Shown in pieces: positions 32,242 to 44,378 of a stretch of DNA of 64,000 bases (position 1 is its first letter; each line of letters starts with the position of its first letter). Below the pieces are notes generated by a model that made no database searches, was not told the DNA's origin, and saw only the letters and a program-made list of their open reading frames with translations. Where the stretch lies: assembly GCF_000143415.4 (NCBI RefSeq), contig NW_003314360.1, positions 585,682 through 649,681 on the forward strand, in the 5' to 3' direction. The position numbers and the translations under genes are program-made. The stretch comes from Selaginella moellendorffii. Lineage: Eukaryota > Streptophyta > Lycopodiopsida > Selaginellales > Selaginellaceae.

Positions 32242-35200
32242 TCAAGGAGGTTCAAACGCCAGGAACCAGGCAGGCACGGTCCATTTCCATCTCGGTCGCC
32301 CCTGAATCCATGATCCCATGACCGGGGACCATTCCTGGCATAAGGCTTCCGTCACATCCATCTTGAAGACCGCCATTTTCCACTCCACGGCTGCAGCAGC
32401 AGCTGCTATACTGGAGCTCCAAACGCAGGCCAGCGAGACCTGTTTCGGTACGTCTTCGTTGTCGAACACCTTCTGATTTCGGCTTTTCCAGATTTCCCAG
32501 CAAGTGTTTGTTCTAAGGACGTCCCATGGGCCTCCGGGAAGGTCAGCCAAAATCCCTAGCGGGCTGGCAGTGAGACGCCATCTTGGATTGGTAAGCGCTG
32601 GGCATGCCCACCAGCCATTTGAGTGTCTCGTACTGCCGGCAACCGCACCCCAGAGAACGCTCTCCCATGACACACTGAGGGGCCATGGTCGGATCCGCTG
32701 CAGCAGCTTGATCACAGCACCCCAAATGGCTCGGACACGGTCACACTCCCAAAGCGCGTGACGGGAGGTCTCTCTCGCCCCACTGAAGTGGCAGGCCGTG
32801 GAAGGAAGGTGTAACTTGGCCAAGAACGGCAGCCGATCTTGGAGTAGTAGCCATAGAAACGGCCTGAGGTGAGCTGGTAGCGGACCTTCCCACAGCGTGG
32901 TAGTGATCCGGTGAAAGTCATCCTCGTGAACTCCTGCCTTCTTCGCTGCAGTCTGAAGTCCCGTAGGAGCAAGCGGTGCTTGTCGTAACCAGGCTCCCCG
33001 GACTGAGTAGGCGAAAAACTCCTCATCAGGAACATCTGCCACCCCAGGCCAAATCCACCTGCCAGGGTCAAATGTGAGAAGAGCTACTGGCTGCATCTGA
33101 AACCAGAAAAAGAGATCCCACTTCCCAGGTTCCGGCCAAGAAGAGGGATCCGGGTATTTGCTGGTGTTGACAACCCGTATCCGCTCTGCTCCCGTGAAGG
33201 AGAGGACGGCCGAAATCTGTGGCGCCGTTATCAGGTAAAGTCGTCCAGGGAAGGGATCCAGCTGAAATCGAATAACTTGGCGATTCTCAGCACTGCGTAC
33301 AAACCAGATCTCTCCGCTGATCACTAACCACTACCCAGGGCGGACGGCCTGTTCGATCTACTGCTGAGAGTAGCTGGTCAGTAGCCTGGTCGAACAGCTG
33401 AAAGAAGTCGTGGAGTCTACACGGGGATACTCGTAAGTGAAACACTTGCAGCATCTCCCTGGCTTTGTCCGCGTCCAAGGCTAGTCCTGCAATTGGCACG
33501 AGCTGTCCAAACCTAGAAATCCCCACGGCCTGTAGCAGCCTAGCCGTGTCATCCAATCCCCTGTTTCCCTGTGCTGCGATTGCCTTGCCATCCACCGTAA
33601 AGACCGCATTGAGGAAGACTGGCATAGCGTTGAGCTCCTCTATTCTTTCCGGGGGGACATAGCAGAGCTGAGATCTGATCACCTGCCATACCCAAAAGAG
33701 TTTCCCCGAGAACGTGTTGCCTGCACCCGGGAAATTCAAGACTTCCGGGTGAAGTAGCCATGCTTCATCTTGTCCCCAATCTCTGCGCGAGCGATCTCCT
33801 CTATCCCGGTAGGATGCGTAGAAACCTTGCTCGAAGCATAAGTTTCCACGGCTGAGTGCCTAGTTGTAGGCAGCAAACCACCAGATTTGCTAGGAGCGCC
33901 CGAGCTTGACGTTGAATGTTGATGATACCAAGTCCCCCAGCTGCTCGACCAGCAGTAACCAATTCCCATGCCACTTGGCATCCTCCTCACGCCACTGCCG
34001 CTTTGCCTCGCCACATATACCTGCACAACAGTCCCGCCATCTTTTGTGCCGTTCTCTTGCCAAGTGTTCAGCAGGAAGCCAAAAACCGGACCGCTCCGAG
34101 AACCACCTGGTTGACAACGATGCTGCGGGCGTAAAGCGAGAGCTTGCGGGACGCCAGTACTGCAGCTGAGAGCGGAGTTTCGTCAAAGCGGCTTCGTCCA
34201 TTGCTTTGGCACTGTAAGTCGCGCCTATCTGGAATCCCAGATAGTGTTCTGTCTGCCCCGGCTGAAGCCATCGCAATCCCCAACAGGCTCCTCAGCTAGC
34301 CACTGTGCCCAGAGTGAGTTCAATGCCAGCCGACTTCTGCTAGTTGATCTTCGCTCCAGCTGCCACGTTGAAGAGTTCCAAATCCCGGTAGGTGCAGTCT
34401 AAGTTGGCCTGATCTGCTTGCAATATCAGTGTGCTGTCATCCGCAAACACGCTGGACACCAAGTCCTGTTTCTGGATGTGGAAGTCGCGTAGTTGAGAGT
34501 CGCGATCCAGTAATTTCAGGCCTCCCCTCCGGTCAAGATAATATCCGAGGGCCTCGGCTACGAAAACGAACAGATAGGGAAGCAAGCGGGCATCCCTGCC
34601 TCTCCGAGCGCTCCAGCTGCAAAGACAGGCCAACCGTTCCATTGATCAGAACCTTACTGCTGGCACCTTGATACAAAGTCGCCGTCCATTGCACGAAAAG
34701 TTGCGGTACTCCCAGTCGGTGCATGGCAGCCTGAAGGAATGCCCAGTCAACTCGGTCGTAAGCTTTCTCATAATCCAGCAGTAGAAAGCAAACGTCCTGT
34801 CCCGAGTCACGAGCAGTTTCCTGGCTCAGGAGTAAAGAGGCAACGTTGTTGAACAGCTGGCGCCCAGGGATGAAGCCATTTTGCGCGTCCCTAACCACTT
34901 CGACCATCAGCGGCTGAAGGCGGAGGGCCAGTGCCTTAGCCAGGATTTTGTATCCCGTATTCAACATTGTTATCGGTCGCCAGTTACGCAGGTAGGCAAG
35001 GTCCACTCCCCTCTTCGGTATGAGAGCGATAACGCCGTCCATGTCTCCCTCAGGCCAGCATCCCTCCCTTCTGCACTGCTGAAGGAGCGCTGGGCCCAGC
35101 CATGACCAATTAGCTTGGTAGAACTGGGGCGGCAGGCCATCTTCCCCTGGGGACTTGTCCTCTGGCAGTTTGTCGAGAGCAGCCTTGAGCTCATCAAGCA

Positions 35201-36568
35201 TGAACAGGAGAAGAAGCAGGCCGGCCACGTCTGCGTTAATCTGGCATGGGACATGCTGAAGGACTTCCTCTGATATCCTTTGGCACTCTGGGGTCCAAGG
35301 TTGCTCGGTGAACAGCTCCGAGTAGAATCGGGCCGCCATGATATGCAGCTGTGGTAGATCCGTGTGGAGTGTCCTGGCTTCGTCCTTAAGGCCAAACACC
35401 GGCGGTGAAGCGAACTTGGTGGTGATGGCGTTGAAGAACTCCCGGTTCAGCTTGAGTTCGTTATTGATCCAAGTCCCTTTTCTTACAAACGCTTCCATCT
35501 TCTCCTCCTCAAGCTTGTCTAGCTCAGCTTTGAGAAGCTCCTTTCGTCCAAGCCACGCGTCTTCAGGATGGAGCCGAGTCAGTCGGCACACTGCCATAAG
35601 GTTTTCCCGCAAGGCCTGAACTCGCCTGAACGCCTTTCTGCGTTTAGCCTGCAGAGAGCACCGAAGCTGGTCTGAAACCTCCTTCATGAAGTCAGCCAGC
35701 CGCCACTGCCGGGACTCCCATAACTCGGCAAGCTTTGTTGTTCCATCTGGTCCAGAAAAAACCTTGCCTGGGATCGCTGGTTGCCTTTGAACTCCTGCTT
35801 CTCGCTGCAGCCGAATCTCAAGAAAGACGGGTCGATGATCCGAGAAGTCATCATAATCCGAAGACATGCACAGGCGTCCCCCCAGGAGAACCAGAGACAG
35901 GTCAATGTAGATCTGGTCAAGTCGTCGTTGAATTCCTCGGAGACAAGCTTCCTGGAACGAGAAGCGGGGGTCATGAGGAAGAACCGAGTCCAGGTCCCAC
36001 GTGTCAAAGACTCCGAGCTTAACAATGAGGCAATCCCATGCTGTCCGCTTCGCAGCAGTGTGATGGTCTCCATCCAACCCCCCGATTTGTCGTCGTCTGA
36101 TTCCACAAAGTTGAAGTCACCGAGAAGAATTCATCCGTCGAAGCAGTCCGGTAAAGTAGTGGCCAGGGTCTGCCAGAATTGCACTTGCTCGGCCGTCCTT
36201 GTGGGAGCGTAGATATTCAGCACTCCAAAGACCTTGTTGACGATGCAGAACTCCAGCAGCAAAGCTCGCGAAGGCACGACCACACGCGGATTCTGAACTA
36301 CTGTGGCATATTGTCTGCAGGCTATGGTGAGTGTCCCACCTGACCTGCCCTCCACTGCATTCCACCAATGGCTTCCTTTGCAAAACTTACAACAAACATC
36401 AGTTCCATCCAGGTAGTGCTCCTGGATACACCAGATATCCACAACCAGGCCTGCGCTACCAAGTTGGCGGATGTGTGTTTGTAGAAGACCTTTTTTAGCT
36501 CGCATGTGGCCGTGGGAAGGTCCTCGAAGCCCACGGACATTCCAGGTAGCTATCCTAAGCGTCATCAT
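32242..36568 (-). pseudogene. LINE ORF2: endonuclease, reverse transcriptase, zinc-binding end
   Basis: It starts MTLRIATWNVRGLRG (ATG at 36565 or 36568), overlapping the ORF1 stop by about 14 bp. The endonuclease shows WCIQEHYL, LNIYAPTRT, ILLGDFNFVES (just after a TGA at 36131) and DDFSDHRPVFLEI. The RT has LPEDKSPGEDGLPPQFY, GVIALIPKRGVDLAYLRNWR, LLLDYEKAYDRVDWAF and SSVFADDSTLILQ with catalytic FADD. The C-terminal zinc motif is PSTACHFSGARETSRHALWEC. The frame shifts near 36080, 34560, 34280, 33880 and 33300, so it is not translatable as one protein. The order and spacing are complete for this class. Confidence 0.88.
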
Positions 36569-37985
36569 GACGCTCAGGGGCAAGAAAAACTTCCCCGACT
36601 GCAGCCCAGACGAACGGTTTGTAGAGCCTAAACCGTGAGTCCGGACTGGAGATTTCAACTTCCACAAGTCGCACTTCTGGAACCCGCCGAGCCTGCTTGA
36701 TGGCAAACGTGTAGTCTCGCTTATCCCAGCCAAAGTGCAGCTGCAGAAAGTCCTCGATCTGGTCCTCGAGCACATCATACGTCTTGGGAATAAACTGAGG
36801 AAACCACTTCTCCCCATGAGGTGCTTCTCTGGCTATCACGACCTGCCTTCCTGCGACACCTATCTTCATCTTGATAACATCTGGCGGTGGGGGAGGGGCA
36901 TTGCGGATCACCGTCGGCCATGCCCTACACTCCCGTTGTGATCGCTGTGCTGGACCTCTCGCCTCTAGCCGGACAGGGGACGACCGAGTTGCCTCAGGGG
37001 AGTTATGTTCAGCTGGTTGCGGAGAGCGGTGGCGTTTTCGGGTTGTAGGAGCTCGACGCTCTTGCATGGAGTCCGATGGTCGTAGGCTCGAAGACGAGTC
37101 AGGCCTCTTACGCTCGGGGTGGATCTCACGGAGACTCGGAAGGCGCTGAGATGACCTCTCTTCAGCTACCCGCTCCTCTCGTGGCTGGCACTCCCGCTGA
37201 GAACTTCGGGACTTCTCTTCACTGAGTGGACTGTAATACCTGTAGGATCGTGAGTGCTGTTCGGGGACAGGAGGCCGCTGCACTCGATCCGGATGCTGCT
37301 CTTCTGCGTCTTGAGATCGCACCTTCGCCCGTTCTGAATCGAGGCCTTTACCAGGCGGTGATCTCCTGGTCCTGGGGTGTCGAGCAGGTTGCCAGTCTTG
37401 CTCCTGCTGTCGGGACAATGAACAATCATCGCGCTGCACCCCTGGGTGAGCCGCTCTGTAGGTCGGAGGCTGACGCTTGATGCTCAGGCACTCCTGCATG
37501 CGGTGCCCAACCACATGACAGTACCTACAAACCTGGCCTGCATGGCTGCTCTCTAGCCGCATTGTATGTCCTTCGATGGTAACTTGAAGGGGAATGTGTG
37601 TGCCTTCCTCAACCCGCACAGAGAAGTGGACATGGCCCTCCCTGGCAGTATGTCCCTGGATGTCGACAAGCTCACCGAACACCAAGGAAAGCTTACGAAT
37701 GACCGGTTCGCAGAAGTACTCGGAAGGCATGTACAGGTGCACGGTGAACATGGTGCGCAACAGCAGGTCTCAGTTGCGCGACGTGAAGTTCGGCTGCCAC
37801 TTATATATCCAGCATCGCCTGGAGCCAACCCGGATCTTGCACTTGCCAATGAGCGACTGAACCACTTGGGAATCGTTCAGCCTACCTCGTAACAGCCACA
37901 GCCCATGTTTGGAGCCCTGCTGGATTGATACTTTAAAAATCACGCACTGACGTTTCTTCGGTAGATTAGTCTTCGCTTTAAACAC
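36555..37985 (-). pseudogene. LINE ORF1 with CCHC knuckle and arginine-rich middle
   Basis: An N-terminal block (37985-37770; IQQGSKHGLWLLRGRLND, CWIYKWQPNF) stops at 37770 and continues in another frame from 37760 (VHLYMPSEYFCEPVIRKLS). A CCHC knuckle (CRYCHVVGHRMQEC) follows, then about 170 residues rich in Arg, Ser, Pro and Glu. The C-terminal domain (VVIAREAPHGEKWFPQF, DFLQLHFGWDKRDYTFAIK) is also recognisable in L1. This is a typical RNA-binding ORF1. The single frameshift is the only visible break. Confidence 0.82.
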
Positions 37986-38125
37986 AGAAACTATTCAAGG
38001 AATAAAAGATTTGTGGCACCAGTACCACGCGCTTGAAAAATGGAAGCTTGATCAATAAGAAATATTTCACAGCCTCCATTTTCCATTTTAGGGTTTTGCC
38101 GCCGTTAACATCCAGTAGCGGCGTA

Positions 38126-39291
38126 TTAGCGTCTCCGATGGATCGATCGCTCCTCGCAAGGTATTCTCGCGATAATGTCAACGTTCCACTCGATCTCTTG
38201 CTCTAAATGCGTCCCTGCGGCATCGACTTCCAATGTTCTTTGTTTGTTTCCCCCTGTTGGGCATTCACACCCCCCTGACACACCGCCAGACCTCTCAGGT
38301 TGCTGATTTTCGGCATTCATCGCTGCAGGCGAGGGGTCTTCAGAAGCCACCGCTTTGCCTTTTTCTGCCGCCGTATATTGAGCTCGTGACGATTCGGCCA
38401 TTGCTGGCATCCGGGGCATCTGTTGCTCTGTTATCCTCTCTGCTGGCGAGCTCTCCTTCCAGGGAATCACGTAAAGCGAAGGAGAGACCAGCCGGATTGG
38501 GGAGTCTGAAAGCGGCGGGAGTTCGTCATCCAGGATAGGCCCCGTGCACTGAAGCAACTTGTTGCCATACAAGACGATGGTGCCACCACCCGGAGAACAG
38601 CGAGAGCGAATGTCCCATCTCTCCGCTGGTTGAAACTCTTGCACCGGTGGGGACGAAGCTGGCGGCAGGGAACGAGTAGCAGGGCAACCTCGCCGATACC
38701 GTTGAGGTGGTTTGGGTCAGCATACTTGGAGAAGCGACTAGTCGGGGGAGTGCAGCGGGATGAGCGAGTAGCACTCCTGGTGTCGTATCTGTGCGCATGG
38801 CCCTCGCCATCCATCGTGACCAGCAAGTCCCACTGGAACCTGGGGGCCAGATAAAGGCGATATCCTCCCAGGGGCAACGGAGGATGTTGAGGAGCAGGGA
38901 CGAAGCCTCTGTCTACGAGTTGCTTGAAGTACGCGTCTGCCAGCTGGTCATCAACCAGGTCGATGGGGAAGTAGCTGGTAGGGTCGTGGAGAATGTTGAC
39001 CACCAGTGGCAGCAGGTCGACATGGTTGTACTGGCGCTCTGGATCGAGCAGGTCAAGGAGGAACTGGCTCGCAGATATCTGGACATAGCTCTGACAGTTA
39101 CGGTAGTAGACGACGCCAAAGTACTCAACATGGCCGTGCAGCCGTCTGCGCCAGACACGGAAGATCCAGGGGTGTTGTACGTTGTCCTGATCGTCAGGCC
39201 GGCGCAGCACCCAGGAATGAACCCTTGGTTCCTCCTGACTTGCTGCCATGTCGTGAGGGAGAAAACCGCATGCCGAGAGGTCCAGCACCAA
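38126..39291 (-). pseudogene. Unknown frameshifted ORF upstream of the LINE
   Basis: Block one (39291-38650) reads WIFRVWRRRLHGHVEYFGVV, LPLVVNILHDPTSYFPIDLV and RLYLAPRFQWDLLVTMDG. Block two (38644-38126), in another frame, reads ERWDIRSRCSPGGGTIVLYG, IRLVSPSLYVIPWKESS and an Ala/Glu-rich tail. They probably form one protein of about 370 residues with a frameshift near 38650. I do not recognise the family. It is on the same strand as the second-type LINE and ends about 140 bp before its ORF1. It could be an extra 5' ORF of that LINE or a separate gene it landed beside. Confidence 0.4.
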
Positions 39292-39776
39292 CGGTTTCCG
39301 TCAAGGCAAGGCGGGTTGGTCACAGCCCTGAATTCTCTACGTTGGCAGCCACGTGAGGACCACGTGGAGTCTCCAAGGCCCACTCAGCAGGCCGCCGAAG
39401 CCGAGTGCAAACGCTTCCCTCTGCCCTGTTCATGTCTTTCCATAGCTACCAGAGCGGAGAGTTGGAGATGAGCCCTGAAAGGAGGGGGCTTTTCAACAAG
39501 CCCGAGTCTTCCGCGTCCTCAAAGCTCCGGTCTGGTCCAGCGCTCAGCGCCTCGGAGCAGGCTTTCTGGACACCGACCCAAGGGCAGATGGGCGCTTGCA
39601 GAAGGAGTGAGGGCGCGGCCTCGCACGGCGCCTAATCCCGGTGGAAACCCTGAGACCCAGAACTGGACGAGGGGCGAGGAGAGAAGTAGGTCTACTTCCG
39701 AGAGGACTAGGTCTACTGCCGAGGGATCCCAAAGCCCGTTCAGGAGCCCCCAGCCGTTGCCGCGCCATCGCCGAAC
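39292..39776. other. GC-rich stretch without a supported gene
   Basis: Open frames on both strands are low-complexity and mutually exclusive. The last part (39640-39776) may be upstream sequence of the LINE fragment that follows. Confidence 0.4.
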
Positions 39777-40470
39777 ATGATACACAGACACAATCCATGG
39801 AAGGCCGGAACCTACGAAAGAAGACGAGCAGCGCAGTGTGCCTATCACGCAATGCAGAACATTCCTGGAGTAGAGACATGGTATGCAAAACGAATCCTCT
39901 ACCAAACAAAGGTAGCGACAGTGGCCTTATATGCCTGCGAGATGTGGAGCCCGAACATGTCTCACACTGCATGGGGACGTTTTGAGAACCAAACGAAGAC
40001 TCTCATCCAAAAGGAATTCGGGGTTTGCAGGACCGTTCCTTACACGATTATGATCTTGGAAGCCGGACTTCTTCCCTTCGAGATCTCAGCATGGAAACAG
40101 ACTATGCAATATCTCCTCAACACCTTCCTAAAAACGACGGACAAATTGGCGCAGGCAGCTATTGTAGACTCGGATCAACTAGCCAAAACGCCCTACCATG
40201 GATGGTACTTCCACCTCGCCCAATGGACATACCACTTGGGAATCAACTTTGATGACGTTCTAAACAGCATGGATGGTTTTCAGGAACGATGGATCCAGAC
40301 AGCCATAGCAACATGGCTTAATCGAAGCGCTGGCACAAAACTAGCAATCTACGCTACCCTCCTTAACTCGAACCGCCAACTGGGACAGGATTTATATCAG
40401 TACTGCAGACCCGGAACCAGGAAGATGATCGCTACCTATCGAATGGGATTGCATCGACTGCATGTTTGCG
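39777..40470 (+). pseudogene. LINE (third type) RT C-terminal region
   Basis: The plus-strand frame reads KVATVALYACEMWSPNMSH, KEFGVCRTVPYTIMILEAGL and TRKMIATYRMGLHRLHV. The sequence 'LYACE.W' followed by 'fgv.rt.p...l.E.GL.Pf' and a final 'R.G.H.L.V' is the thumb and C-terminal part of a non-LTR reverse transcriptase. It belongs to a type distinct from the other two LINEs. The start is truncated. Near 40470 the expected zinc-binding tail is missing on this strand and is found reversed just downstream. Confidence 0.65.
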
Positions 40471-40795
40471 CCTCCTTTTGCAAAGCATTAGACGAACACG
40501 TACCTTATTGTTGCCCTGCGGGCGTGTGTCGAAGAAACGGAAAATCTGGTTGATCACGCTCCAATATTGGGTAGCCGCTTTCAGGTAGGTGCTGAGGTAT
40601 AGTGTTTTGGACGCGTCCCCCATGAAGATTTCGAGGTTTTCGGTTTCCCAGTGGAGCTGTGGTATCAGACGACGAATGAAGTGATATGCCGGGCAGTTTA
40701 GCACGAAATGTTGTAGGTCCTCGACTGGCAGAAAGGGCATAGTCTTGCTTCCCTGGGCGTTATTGGTTTATGCCACCGTCCAACCTCTAAACAGA
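40471..40795 (-). pseudogene. Inverted zinc-binding tail of the third LINE type
   Basis: On the minus strand VGRWHKPITPREARLCPFCQ is followed (after a small frame change) by VEDLQHFVLNCPAYHFIRRL. This is the C..C...H....C element that normally comes directly after the 'YRMGLHRLHV' sequence found on the plus strand at 40440-40470. The tail has therefore been turned around relative to the body of the element. Confidence 0.65.
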
Positions 40796-40797
40796 CT

Positions 40798-40819
40798 GTT
40801 GTTGTTGTTGTTGTTGTTG
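40798..40819. repeat. (GTT)7 microsatellite
   Basis: Seven GTT units at the end of the inverted LINE tail. Confidence 0.9.
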
Positions 40820-41525
40820 CCAGGGAGAACCTGAGGAAGGATTTGACGCAGAAGCCGTCTAGGAAGGGGCGCCTGCCGTCGGCGATAGCGGCCAAGGTGA
40901 GAGCCAAAAAGCTGCCTCCGTCTTGGGTCAATCGGATCATTCCGCTCCCAAGTATATAAAGCCGTGATGGAGTTCTCCAACAGCAACAGGTTTGTCACCG
41001 CAGAGGTGTTCGATGTGGTGCATGATAATGCGCTGGTAGTGTCGGCCTCCACAAAGGAGGAGGTGAGAAAAGACCTGGAGAGCAATTCAGACACAGTTGC
41101 GGCAGCCAAGGTGGATAGCTTGAGGGAAACAAGGGTGAAGCTTATTTGAGAGCTGATGCCACTCTCTAGTGCACCATGCATCATGCACAACTGTTTCCCC
41201 GCAGCACCAGTTTTAAAGAATGTGAATCAGTTCACCTTCTCTCAAACTAGTGAACTGATTCACAGCAATGTCAGGGGATGTGGAGCAGAATTAAACAGAG
41301 TCGCAACAGCTTTGATCAATACGGGGAATGTGTTGCCAAGGAGCTATTCAAAAGCTCGTGGACTGCAACAATGGCAGGTTATGGTCTCAATGGAGAAGGG
41401 CATGCAGACGGTCTTGTGTGTGTGGGAATGTTCGGGAAGGCTTGGAAATTTTCCATTGTTGATACTCATAACTTGCAAAATGTATGGTGATATCAATTGC
41501 CAACAGTCTAGAGAACCTCACACCT
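40820..41525 (+). pseudogene. Fragmentary coding remnants, including a PPR-like patch
   Basis: At 40830-40960 the plus strand reads ENLRKDLTQKPSRKGRLPSA and VRAKKLPPSWVNRIIPLPS, which I cannot place. At about 41320-41420 it reads WTATMAGYGLNGEGHADGLV, resembling the WTAMIAGY-x-NGHG core of a PPR repeat, preceded by a weak 'YGECVAKELF' that fits the usual 'YxKCG...A..LF'. The surrounding frames are broken. A decayed PPR segment is likely. The first patch is unassigned. Confidence 0.4.
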
Positions 41526-42470
41526 GAGTGCGCCATGCGTGCTCCTGGAGCCACGGGAATCTCTGAGCTGTTTAAAACATATATGATCTTTGTTTTATTT
41601 TTTTAATCTTTCTTTTCCATTTGTATAATATTGAATATTCTATGACATGAGTAGACGCTAAAAAATATAAAATGTTAAGCATCTGCTATAGTTGATATAC
41701 TGGGTGCGGATTAATTTGCTTGTTCTTGTTGAAATCAGCACTTAAGACTCATTGGCGAATATACTTTCAACAAAAGGTCACTATCATTTTAACAAATTGA
41801 GTAGAAACACGGCATAGTATGACACCCAAATAACTCTCTCTCTTCTCTTTATGATATAGACTGCTAGCTAGAGAAATTCGTTTTGGAGATTCCAAGCTGC
41901 TGCATTCAGCTGAGGCATCTCATCATCGCTTGTTTCAAGTCACTAGTAGAACCGAGCTTCTGAATCAAACTAGTAGAATGGAACGTTTGCTGTAGAGTAT
42001 TCTCTGAAGCCCGTACAGCCAGATCGGGGACTATGTCCATGTTGCAATGAGGTTATGGATGACGAGCTTGGTCCGTTACCAACATTAGCACTTAGGTTCC
42101 AGGGGGACATCACATTGATGATCACAACAATGGTATCCCGTAAAAGACTATTTATTGTTACACTTAGTACTTTGTTTTGGACTTTCTTCGCTGCAAGATA
42201 TAGAACACAAGCTTATACAATTTCCGAAGTCCACGAAATTGCAAGTTGTGGCCTCACTGGAATTTTTTTTTTTCTTATTATTTTTGTTTTTTATTTTTTA
42301 TTTTGCTAAAACCTCTTACCTCACGTATTAGCTAACGCCGAGAAATTGCAGTCCATTTTCTTCTTCACAGGTTATCAACTCTACAAGGGTACAACTCTGA
42401 ACACATTTTCGAGCGGGAGGTTCTTCAGGACCTCCAGAGTCCAGGAAGTTTAGGGAGGCAAGGAACAAGG
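41526..42470. other. AT-rich intergenic DNA
   Basis: I see no convincing gene or RNA. There is a pyrimidine-rich run at 42265-42305. Confidence 0.5.
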
Positions 42471-42599
42471 AATCATGCTGGTGCCATTGGTGAGCTTGTG
42501 GATGCTGCTGCTGAGCAGGGCAGAAGCTCAACAGGACCCAGAGTTTGAGCAGCAACAGCAGCTTGCAGGTAACAAGCTCCGGTCTCGTAATCATCGACT

Positions 42600-43560
42600 C
42601 TGGCGAGACGGTGTGGCGGAGCGGTGCAGCTGGGGCGGTCGTAGCAGAAGCCGCAGAAGAATGTGGTTCTTGGGAGCACCATCATCGGGGCGTATGCCCA
42701 ACATGGGAACCTCTAGGAGGCGCTGTGCGTCTCTAGGGAGATGTCGCAGAGGGATGTAGCGTCCTGGACCGCTGTTGTGAGCGCGTATGCCTTCAAGGGG
42801 CATCTGGATTGCGCCCTGCACATCTTCGACAGAATGCCTTCCCGCTGCGTGGTGCTGTGGAACGCTATGGTCACTGGGTATCCTCAGAGCGGGTATATGC
42901 AGCCTGCAGAGGAGCTCTTCAGAAGAGCGCCCAAGCGCAATTCGGTGACTTGGTCTGTGATGGTGCACGCATATGCCCGGCTGGGGCATCTTGAAGACGC
43001 CACGATTAGAATGCCGCAGCAGTCTATCGCCTCTTACACTTCGATCATCTCCGCAAGCGTAGAGAAAGGATTCGTGGAGAGCGCTCGGAAATTGTTCGAG
43101 GAGCTTCCCCAGTACGATGTGGTGCTTTGTAGTGCACTGATTAGTGCATATGCCAACACTGGGCACGGCAAGGAGGGCCTCGAGCTGTTCAGGAAAATGG
43201 ACCAAGAAGGTGTGCAGCCCGATAAGATCATATTCGTGAGCCTGTTGGACGCGTGTGCGAATCCATCGAAGTCATCTTCAGCAGCAGAAGCCAGAACTTT
43301 GCACAAAAGCGTGACAGAAGCGGGGTTCCAGCAAGACTTAACGGTTGGGACGGGGCTTGTGAACATGTATTGCAAGTGTTGGAAGATGCTAGAAGTGTGT
43401 TGGAAGATGCTTGAAGATTCTGCTGGCAGCCTGTAAGAATCATGCTGATCCAGCTCGTGAGTCACGCGCTGCAGAGCATGTCCTCCGACTCGAGAAAGAA
43501 AGAGCAAAGAATTCCTCAATGCATGGGTTTGGAGAGAATAGTGATTTTATTATCAAGCTG
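42600..43560 (+). pseudogene. PPR (PLS-type) protein remnant
   Basis: The frame from about 42660 shows STIIGAYAQHGNL, a TAG (42715-42717), then MSQRDVASWTAVVSAYAFKG. At least five degenerate PPR units follow (WNAMVTGYPQSGYM, WSVMVHAYARLGHLEDA, YTSIISASVEKGFVESA, LCSALISAYANTGHGKEGL, DKIIFVSLLDACAN). Such proteins bind organellar RNA. The typical end of a PPR protein (ILLAACKNHADPARESRA) appears at 43418-43480, in another frame, after a short duplicated 'CWKMLE' segment, so several repeats are missing and the frame is shifted. No organelle-targeting N-terminus or DYW domain is present. A dead or badly truncated copy. Confidence 0.7.
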
Positions 43561-44306
43561 GCTGCGTTGCACACATGACATCCCATAGCGAGAAGCGAGA
43601 GGAACTACATCTGAAGATCATGCTTGATGAGCCTCACTGAAGAGGTAATTTTTTCGTGTTTGACTACTTGGGAGGAGATCCCATTCTTGCTTGCAGGCTG
43701 CCATTGAAGAGCTTGGAGCTACAAAGAAACTGTCTTCTTCCTTATCCCGATTGGACTAGCCACCGGCAACTAGCCAGCACAACAGCGTAAGTTACTTGAC
43801 TCTCTCTGAGTATTAAAGGTCGTTGCTTTAGTCCGCAGTGGGGCCACAGATTATGTGCATTTCACTGTTGGAAATCATGCGATAGTGAGGACAATGATAT
43901 AAACGTCGAACGTTGTGGACCCAGCTACGGGTAAGGTTTTGCTCATGGAAAGTTGTTGGAGTTGGATATAGCTGGTTTCAAGCACTTGCTTTATAGTTCT
44001 GGAAGGCCATCCGAGACTGTAACTCAAGAAAGTCGGGTCAAGCAAGGTACCCTGTACGGAAACTGTTTGAAGGATACACCTGCTCCTGGCAAGTGTAACT
44101 CTGGCTGACAGGAGAGCTGGTGGAAAGGTCTTTCTGTGGAGAAACTAGCGAGCCGTCCTGAATGACGAGGAGTACAGTGAGTCACAAAACATTTTTGCTG
44201 GAGGGCGGAAGCCACTTGACGTATATCACATTGAAGACTTTCGAAGGACCAGTAGTTGATCGACATCGCAGAGTAGTGGACAAGTTCGCTACGGCTCTTC
44301 TGCTAG

Positions 44307-44313
44307 TATAAAT
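44307..44313 (+). promoter_or_regulatory. Probable TATA box of the thaumatin-like gene
   Basis: TATAAAT about 66 bp upstream of the ATG at 44379, in the orientation and spacing expected for a plant core promoter. The 5' leader between them has no upstream ATG that I see. Confidence 0.5.
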
Positions 44314-44378
44314 TCTTTGGGGCAGTCCTCAGAATCCTCAGAATCGAAAGAAGTGAAGAACTAGAAAGCTGAAGAGAA

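Larger units (their letters stand above)
32156..37990 (-). mobile_element. Nearly full-length LINE of a second type
   Basis: Minus-strand ORF1 (37985-36555) and ORF2 (36568-32242) are in normal order, followed by a short 3' UTR that ends in a GTTAAACAAACAAAC-type tail (32157-32172), not telomeric repeats. Sequence relatedness to L1 is visible at protein level only. Several stops and frameshifts are present. I did not find a clear target-site duplication. Confidence 0.82.

Noticed and set aside
43640-44300. Additional exon or gene between the PPR remnant and the thaumatin-like gene
   Set aside because: No splice-compatible frame with recognisable content was found. It is treated as promoter and intergenic DNA.
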